Below, piece by piece: positions 14,513-18,827 of a stretch of DNA of 18,827 bases. The stretch is from Bacillota bacterium (GTDB lineage Bacteria > Bacillota > Clostridia > Peptostreptococcales > Anaerovoracaceae), in NCBI GenBank assembly GCA_017537495.1, contig JAFYKS010000455.1:1-18827 (forward strand). Reading direction: 5' to 3'. A model generated the notes under the pieces. The model was not told the DNA's origin, searched no databases, and saw only the letters and a list, made by a program, of their open reading frames with translations. The translations under genes were made by a program, and so were the position numbers. Numbering within the stretch: position 1 is the first letter of the stretch; each line of letters opens with the position of its first letter.

Positions 14513-14542
14513 TAGGGCGAGTTAGAAAACAGGGGTGTATAT

Positions 14543-15448
14543 ATGGCTTTTTATATCAATGGAAATCATCTGAAAGCAGCATTCACCGAGGCCGCCTTCA
14601 GACTGAAAAATGAGAAAGACACATTAAATAAACTGAATATATTCCCGGTAGCCGACAAGGATACCGGTATCAATATGGCACTTTCCATGGAAAAAACAGC
14701 CGCTCATATTTCTTCCTGCGGCTGTGCCGCAGAAGTAGCGGATGATGCTTACATGCAGCTGCTGGAATATGCCCATGGCAACTCAGGAACAATTTTGACA
14801 CTCTTCTTCGAAGGGTTTGCTGACGGTCTTCCTGCAGACACTGAGGAAGTATCTGGCAGTCAGTTTGCTGCAGCCATGCTGAAAGGTGCAGAAAACGCCA
14901 TGAGCGGCGTGGAAAAACCTATGTCCGGCACCATTTTATCAGTAGCTATGCAGAGTGCTTTAGCTGGTGTTTCTCTGTCTGAAGTGACAGATGATGTAGG
15001 TGAAGTAATCTGCCGCATCACGGAAGAAGCCAGAAGTGCCCTTCTTCAGACGGCACACCAGAACCCTGTGCTGAAACCATTCCGCGTTATTGACTCGGGA
15101 GCTTACGGATTTTGTCTGATTCTGGATGCATTCCGCAGCAGCGTTGCACCGGACCAGCCGGAAATGCCGTATCCTCCATTTATTCTGCCAGATACAGAAC
15201 TGCAGGAAGAAAACAGCTTCCTGTACCGTTACTGTACAGAGTTTCTCCTGGAGCCATCCGCAGATGCAGACCTTTCAGAACTGGAAACTGCTCTGAAATC
15301 CATGGGAGACTGCTTCCTTATGGCTGGAAAAGAGCCGCTGAAAAAGGTTCACATTCATACAGAGCAGCCGGAGCAGGTTCTTACACTGGCCTCAGCCTAC
15401 GGAACTGTACGCGGCACAAAAGTGGACGATATGCTCGCTCCACAGTAA
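14543..15448 (+). CDS. Short FakA-like DhaL/DAK2 kinase-domain protein lacking the C-terminal domain
   Basis: The 301-residue protein matches the front two-thirds of fatty acid kinase FakA/YloV. The DhaL nucleotide-binding domain (about 1-200) has NKLNIFPVADKDTGINM (29-45) with aspartates D38 and D40, HGNSGTILT (78-86) and VIDSGAYGF (182-190). The linker domain (about 225-295) has YRYCTEFLLE (228-237) and KKVHIHTEQPE (267-277). Full FakA proteins run to about 550 residues, so the C-terminal FakB-docking domain is missing, with a clean stop and terminator after it, not a frameshift. Lysine 39 replaces the usual glycine of DGDTG. It faces an atypical DegV gene, suggesting a specialised kinase/binding-protein pair. 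The true substrate is unknown, and a second canonical FakA probably exists elsewhere. Confidence 0.85.
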   Translation: MAFYINGNHLKAAFTEAAFRLKNEKDTLNKLNIFPVADKDTGINMALSMEKTAAHISSCGCAAEVADDAYMQLLEYAHGNSGTILTLFFEGFADGLPADTEEVSGSQFAAAMLKGAENAMSGVEKPMSGTILSVAMQSALAGVSLSEVTDDVGEVICRITEEARSALLQTAHQNPVLKPFRVIDSGAYGFCLILDAFRSSVAPDQPEMPYPPFILPDTELQEENSFLYRYCTEFLLEPSADADLSELETALKSMGDCFLMAGKEPLKKVHIHTEQPEQVLTLASAYGTVRGTKVDDMLAPQ

Positions 15449-15461
15449 TATATGACATCAA

Positions 15462-15487
15462 AAGAGCTCCCTGTAAAGGGAGCTCTT
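15462..15487. terminator. Bidirectional terminator between the fakA-like gene and sppA
   Basis: A perfect 10-bp inverted repeat, AAGAGCTCCC-N6-GGGAGCTCTT, lies 13 bases after the fakA-like stop and 15 bases after the sppA stop. The arms end in short T runs on both strands (the tail is modest: TTATT on plus, TTTTGAT on minus), as expected for a terminator shared by two convergent genes. Confidence 0.8.
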
Positions 15488-15502
15488 ATTCGTTATATTG
15501 TC

Positions 15503-16564
15503 TTATTTTCTGATGTCGGAAATGTAGCTTACACGGAAGGTTCCGTTCATGGCAACCAGTTCCTCAATCATCTGCGCATCTGTCATACCGGACACGCCCT
15601 TCTGCTCTGCCATAATTCCCAGCAGGGAATAAAGATCTGTGCTTACTTCAGGAATAAACTCTTCCACTTCACAATCAGTCAGTTCACACTCTTCCTTCAT
15701 GATTCTGATTGCTTCCTCATAGGTGGCAATTCCGTCAATCAGTCCGTTTTCCAGTGCCTGTTTCGCTGTATAGATTCTGCCGTCAGCAAGTTTCGTTACT
15801 TCTGCCACAGACATATCACGGCCTTCTGCCACCAGTTCCACAAACTGTTCATAAGCTTCATCCACCAGAGACTGGAAGATTGCACGCTGTTCATGAGTCA
15901 TCGGCTCCATACCGCTGCCCATTGCCTTGTTGCTGCCGGCAGTAATAGTGTCCACCCGGATTCCCAGATTTTCCAGAAGTTCGCTGATATCCATCAGACT
16001 TCCCATGGTGACACCAATGGAGCCGGTCCAGCAGTTCCGGTTGGCCAGAATTTTATCGCACGGTGCAGAAATGTAATATCCGCCGGATGTGGCCTGTGAC
16101 TGCATGGCAGAGTATACCGGACGGCCTGTGGTTTCCTGGTACTCCCTGATGGCAAAATACAGCTCATCGCTGGCGAAAACGCTTCCGCCTGGGGTATTTA
16201 CATGAAGAATCATCCCCCTGTTCTCCTCGTCATTTATCATGGCATCGATGGCATTGAGCAGGTACTGATGATTGTATGTACCGGTACCGTATTCATCAAT
16301 TTCCCCTTCCACATACAGGCTGCCGATGTAAGCATGCCCAAAATCCGTGTCAACAGCTGCAGCATCATCGCCGCCGCCCAGATCCAGATTGCTGAAGGTT
16401 TTGCTGCATCCGGTCACCAGGCCGATAATGCACACCACAATCAGCGCCAGAATCAGCAGACCCTTCTGCCAGCCTTTCATTTTCTTTTTCGGTTTGTTTT
16501 CCAGAACTACGGTTCTTCCCTTTTCTTCAGTATTCGCAGCATTTACATTCTCAAAATTATCCAA
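15503..16564 (-). CDS. sppA: Signal peptide peptidase SppA (S49 family), TTG start
   Basis: The 353-residue protein has a 33-residue basic cytosolic N-terminus, one hydrophobic segment (about 35-53) and an S49 protease domain (about 75-290). The nucleophile is S160 in SQATSGGYYIS, with the TGSIGV segment after it; the likely base is K213 in AGSNKAMGS. SppA degrades leftover signal peptides at the membrane outer face. I choose TTG at 16562-16564, because GGAGG lies eight bases before it and a promoter starts transcription only about 28 bases upstream. The longer ATG frame (to 16663) overlaps the sulP terminator. The segment ends GLVTGC, a lipobox-like motif at C53, so a lipoprotein is possible. 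Confidence 0.92.
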   Translation of the reverse strand: MDNFENVNAANTEEKGRTVVLENKPKKKMKGWQKGLLILALIVVCIIGLVTGCSKTFSNLDLGGGDDAAAVDTDFGHAYIGSLYVEGEIDEYGTGTYNHQYLLNAIDAMINDEENRGMILHVNTPGGSVFASDELYFAIREYQETTGRPVYSAMQSQATSGGYYISAPCDKILANRNCWTGSIGVTMGSLMDISELLENLGIRVDTITAGSNKAMGSGMEPMTHEQRAIFQSLVDEAYEQFVELVAEGRDMSVAEVTKLADGRIYTAKQALENGLIDGIATYEEAIRIMKEECELTDCEVEEFIPEVSTDLYSLLGIMAEQKGVSGMTDAQMIEELVAMNGTFRVSYISDIRK

Positions 16565-16572
16565 AATATGTT

Positions 16573-16577
16573 CCTCC
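16573..16577 (-). promoter_or_regulatory. Ribosome binding site deciding the sppA TTG start
   Basis: GGAGG (within AAGGAGG) lies eight bases upstream of TTG at 16562-16564 on the minus strand. No ATG or GTG is at a workable distance. Confidence 0.75.
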
Positions 16578-16598
16578 TTCTGCTCTATGGCTGCACCT

Positions 16599-16626
16599 AT
16601 TGTAACATGATTCGGCAGTATGCGAA
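16599..16626 (-). promoter_or_regulatory. Putative sppA promoter
   Basis: On the minus strand TACAAT (16599-16604) is a five-of-six -10 box. A weak TTCGCA (16621-16626) lies 16 bases upstream as a possible -35 box. The predicted start near 16592 would leave a 28-base leader before the TTG start. It sits between the sulP terminator and sppA. Confidence 0.5.
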
Positions 16627-16653
16627 AGGAATAATTTATATCCTCCAGAAAAT

Positions 16654-16690
16654 AAAAAAACACCCTAGCATCTTCACGACACCGGGGTGT
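16654..16690 (-). terminator. Intrinsic terminator of sulP
   Basis: On the minus strand ACACCC (16685-16690) pairs with GGGTGT (16660-16665), followed directly by a seven-base T run and then ATTTT. The loop between the arms is long (19 bases). It lies 21 bases after the sulP stop. The U-tract is the strongest in the window. Confidence 0.75.
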
Positions 16691-16711
16691 AATATTTTGC
16701 AGGATATGTAA

Positions 16712-18406
16712 TTACTTCTTCTTTGTCTTTGGCTGGCTCACGATGAATTCAGCGCGTTCGATTGCTGCATCGATATTTTCGCAGATATTCTTTTCGCCTA
16801 CCTTTTCCAGGAAACCGCCCTTTTCCATTACCTTCATAGGCTGTTCGTTTACATGAGACAGTACCAGAGTAATGCCCTGCTTTTTCAGACGTACGCGCAG
16901 GTCTTTCAGAGCATTCAGTGCAGTAACGTCCAGAGCAGGAACGCCTCTCATACGCAGAATCAGACATCTTGTATGAGCATTTACACCGATTTCCTTCAGC
17001 TGATCAGCCGCACCGAAGAACAGAGGGCCTGTAATTTCGTAAACCGCGATAGACATTGGAATGTGACGCAGGTGTTCCTGTTCCGCCAGTTCCTTCAGGT
17101 CATCTACCTTATCAGCACCTTCCAGTTCTTCTACATAAGTCCAGCGTTCTACACTGGTTTCATCACTCATACGCTTCATGAACAGGATACATGCAGACAG
17201 CATACCTACTTCGATAGCGATTACCAGGTCGAAGATTACTGTCAGCAGGAAGGTAGCCACCAGAACAGCGATATCGCTCTTTGGTGCAGTCTTCAGCAGA
17301 CGGATGAACTTTCTCCAGCCGCTCATGTTGTAACCTACCATAATCAGGATTGCTGCGATGGTTGGCATTGGGATCAGAGCTGCATATGGCATCAGTACCA
17401 TCAGTACCAGCAGCAGAACAATTGCATGAACCATGCCGGAAACCGGAGTACGGCCGCCATTCTTGATGTTTGCTGCAGTTCTTGCGATTGCACCGGTAGC
17501 AGGAATACCGCCAAAGAGTGCAGATGCTACGTTACCGATACCCTGAGCTGTCAGTTCTGTGTTGGAGCGATGCTTGCCGTTAATCATACCGTCTGCAACT
17601 ACGCAGGACAGCAGTGATTCAATAGCAGCCAGAATTGCAATGGTGAATGCATCCGGCAGCATGGTCTTCACCAGGTCATAGCTGATGTGCGGAATATGCA
17701 GGGATGGCAGATTGCTGTTAATGGTATACAGGTCACCAATAGTGTTTACATTCAGCGGCAGCAGCTGGGTCATTGCGATACCAACCAGAACCGCAACCAG
17801 TGACGGTGGGATTCTGTCAAAGAACTTCGGCATCAGGTACAGGATTGCCAGACAGATTGCACCTACCAGCAGTGCGTGCCAGTTCCAGGTTGGGAACCCC
17901 AGAATGAATGCATGTAACTTTTCCATGGTTTCAACGGTGTGCATACCCGCAGGATAAGTTACACCGAAGAAGTCCTTCAGCTGACCGATAACGATGGTTA
18001 CAGCGATACCGGAAGTAAAACCGGTTGTAATTGTAAACGGAATAAACTTAATCAGATTACCCAGGCGGAAAATACCCATGAGAATCAGGATAATCCCTGC
18101 CATAATGGTTGCTACAGCCAGGCCATCCATACCGTTTTCCGCTACGATACCTGCAACAATGGTTGCGAAGGCAGCAGTCGGACCGGATACCTGTACCGCA
18201 CTTCCCCCGAAGGCAGAAATTATGAAGCCGGCAATGATGGCTGTGTAAATACCCTGTTCCGGACCTACACCGGATGCCAGAGCCAGAGCGATGGACAGCG
18301 GCAGTGCGATAATCGCAACAATAATACCTGCAATAACGTCCTTAACGAATTGATCCTTGCTGTAGTTTTTCAGCGTTGTAAGAAGCATTGGCTGCATCTT
18401 TTCCAT
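16712..18406 (-). CDS. SulP-family anion transporter with C-terminal STAS domain
   Basis: The 564-residue protein has ten or more hydrophobic helices in the SulP core, including IIALPLSIALALASGVGPEQ, the GGSAVQVSGPTAAFATIVAG motif and GFTSGIAVTI. A cytosolic STAS domain follows (about 430-550, with ITGPLFFGAADQL and LRMRGVPALDVTALNAL). Bacterial members carry sulfate, bicarbonate or dicarboxylates, usually with sodium or protons; the substrate cannot be told from the sequence. I choose the ATG at 18404-18406 (MEKMQPMLL), because a longer frame to 18457 runs through the promoter. AGAGG lies 13 bases before this ATG, rather far. The gene stands alone between its own promoter and terminator. Confidence 0.92.
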   Translation of the reverse strand: MEKMQPMLLTTLKNYSKDQFVKDVIAGIIVAIIALPLSIALALASGVGPEQGIYTAIIAGFIISAFGGSAVQVSGPTAAFATIVAGIVAENGMDGLAVATIMAGIILILMGIFRLGNLIKFIPFTITTGFTSGIAVTIVIGQLKDFFGVTYPAGMHTVETMEKLHAFILGFPTWNWHALLVGAICLAILYLMPKFFDRIPPSLVAVLVGIAMTQLLPLNVNTIGDLYTINSNLPSLHIPHISYDLVKTMLPDAFTIAILAAIESLLSCVVADGMINGKHRSNTELTAQGIGNVASALFGGIPATGAIARTAANIKNGGRTPVSGMVHAIVLLLVLMVLMPYAALIPMPTIAAILIMVGYNMSGWRKFIRLLKTAPKSDIAVLVATFLLTVIFDLVIAIEVGMLSACILFMKRMSDETSVERWTYVEELEGADKVDDLKELAEQEHLRHIPMSIAVYEITGPLFFGAADQLKEIGVNAHTRCLILRMRGVPALDVTALNALKDLRVRLKKQGITLVLSHVNEQPMKVMEKGGFLEKVGEKNICENIDAAIERAEFIVSQPKTKKK

Positions 18407-18428
18407 GATTGTTTCGAAACCTCTTTTC

Positions 18429-18457
18429 TTTATATATAACTTAGCAATAATTAGCAA
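18429..18457 (-). promoter_or_regulatory. Likely sulP promoter
   Basis: On the minus strand TTGCTA (18452-18457), a 17-base spacer and TATAAA (18429-18434) fit a sigma-A promoter. The predicted start is about 18422. The -35 box lies in the first copy of a 10-base tandem repeat. Confidence 0.55.
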
Positions 18458-18460
18458 TAA
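18441..18460. repeat. Perfect tandem 10-base repeat over the sulP -35 region
   Basis: TTAGCAATAA occurs twice in a row (18441-18450 and 18451-18460), followed by a partial third TTTAGCA. It covers the -35 box and spacer of the sulP promoter and could be a regulator site with direct-repeat symmetry. Short A/T-rich tandem repeats also arise by slippage, so the role is uncertain. Confidence 0.5.
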
Positions 18461-18577
18461 TTTAGCACAACATTATAATTATGACAGAATTCTCTGTGAT
18501 TTTCAAGGGGTAACGCCCTCTTTTTTTTACAAAATCTTCACTTGCATATCATATATAAACTCTGAAAAAAATAACTG

Positions 18578-18607
18578 TTGACAGTGTACTATTTCGCATG
18601 GTACACT
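18578..18607 (+). promoter_or_regulatory. gntR (ytrA-like) promoter with embedded operator
   Basis: TTGACA (18578-18583), an 18-base spacer and TACACT (18602-18607) form the promoter. Overlapping it is the perfect inverted repeat AGTGTAC-N11-GTACACT (18583-18607), which can also be written AGTGTA-N13-TACACT. From memory this is the operator architecture reported for Bacillus subtilis YtrA. The repeat bridges the -35 and -10 boxes, ideal for repression by the protein encoded just downstream. Confidence 0.75.
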
Positions 18608-18630
18608 CACCTTACAAGAGGGATATTCCA

Positions 18631-18658
18631 TTGCTGCGGCCTGGGAAGCCGTCAGCAA
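18631..18658 (+). promoter_or_regulatory. Hairpin in the gntR 5' leader
   Basis: TTGCTGCGGC pairs with GCCG-T-CAGCAA across a seven-base loop, a 10-bp stem with a single bulged T. There is no T run after it, so it is not a standard terminator. It ends 12-13 bases before the ribosome site region and may affect translation or mRNA stability. Confidence 0.4.
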
Positions 18659-18686
18659 CATAGAAATTTCTGAAAGGGGGATTTTG

Positions 18687-18827
18687 ATGTTTCAATTAGA
18701 CCTGAAAAGTCGAAAATCCATCTACGAACAGGTCATGGATAACCTGAAAGAACTGATTATGACAGGGACACTGTCTGCCGGTGAGAAGCTGCCATCGGTA
18801 CGTGATCTTTCCAAACAGATCACAGTG
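18687..18827 (+). CDS. GntR-family transcriptional regulator, YtrA-like (partial, 3' end cut by window)
   Basis: Forty-seven codons are present, covering most of the winged helix-turn-helix: MFQLDLKSRKSIYEQVMDNL, then KELIMTGTLSAGEKLPSVRD and LSKQITV. The IYEQV opening and GEKLPSVRDL helix are characteristic of GntR proteins, in particular the short YtrA subfamily that controls ABC transporter operons in response to envelope stress. AAGGGGG lies six bases before the ATG. The promoter carries an inverted repeat matching the YtrA-type operator, implying autoregulation. The rest of the gene and any ABC transporter partners lie beyond the window, so subfamily assignment rests on the N-terminus and operator. 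Confidence 0.85.
   Translation, partial: MFQLDLKSRKSIYEQVMDNLKELIMTGTLSAGEKLPSVRDLSKQITV

Noticed and set aside
18407-18457. Longer start of sulP (17 extra residues)
   Set aside because: These codons coincide with the predicted promoter and tandem repeats, so they would lie upstream of the transcript.
18505-18528. AGGG-N6-CCCT followed by eight T on the plus strand, as a terminator
   Set aside because: The stem is only four base pairs and no plus-strand gene ends before it; sulP is on the other strand.
1-18827. CRISPR arrays, insertion sequences, prophage, tRNA or rRNA genes
   Set aside because: No repeat-spacer pattern, transposase, integrase, capsid gene or RNA gene signature was seen on reading both strands.

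Overview
The window looks like the chromosome of a low-to-moderate GC Firmicute, most likely a Clostridia-class anaerobe; a Family XIII/Anaerovoracaceae or Lachnospiraceae-like gut anaerobe is only a guess. The reasons are the conserved order ylxM-ffh-rpsP-khpA-rimM-trmD, the order yggS-sepF-yggT-divIVA-lspA-rluD, strong AGGAGG-type ribosome binding sites and sigma-A-like promoters. I see no phage genes, insertion sequences, tRNA or rRNA genes, or CRISPR arrays. No gene-free stretch exceeds 300 bases.

Layout, left to right. All genes are on the minus strand except the fakA-like gene and the terminal gntR. (1) 1-4909: envelope and division cluster, read right to left: an HlyD-like membrane protein, yggS, sepF, yggT, divIVA, lspA, rluD and a truncated flavin reductase. 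ylmH and ileS, often found in this neighbourhood, are absent. (2) 4933-8666: translation and secretion operon ylxM-ffh-rpsP-khpA-rimM-trmD. It is driven by a strong promoter whose -35 box lies inside the terminator hairpin of the preceding gene. (3) 8716-14363: apparent four-gene accessory operon of a DegV lipid-binding protein, a membrane methyltransferase, a GH3-family adenylating enzyme and an 835-residue membrane c-di-GMP protein (7TM-GAF-GGKEF-HD-GYP). Three of its four genes are joined by 4-bp stop/start overlaps or close spacing. (4) 14484-15487: a divergent plus-strand short FakA-like (DhaL) protein, ending at a bidirectional terminator shared with sppA. (5) 15503-18457: sppA and a SulP anion transporter, each with its own promoter. 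(6) 18578-18827: a plus-strand GntR/YtrA-type repressor gene, cut by the window edge, with a near-ideal YtrA-like operator on its promoter.

Regions 1 and 2 are housekeeping. The best candidate for something undescribed is region 3 plus 4. It pairs an atypical fatty-acid-kinase-like couple (a FakA without its C-terminal domain and a DegV with a changed ligand residue) with an acyl-adenylating GH3 protein, a lipid- or prenyl-type methyltransferase and a membrane receptor that probably degrades rather than makes c-di-GMP. A link between an acyl or carboxylate metabolite and c-di-GMP signalling is my inference from gene order and domains; nothing in the sequence proves it. Start codons were re-chosen for trmD, yggS, degV (GTG), sppA (TTG), the methyltransferase and sulP, using ribosome binding sites, promoters and overlaps.
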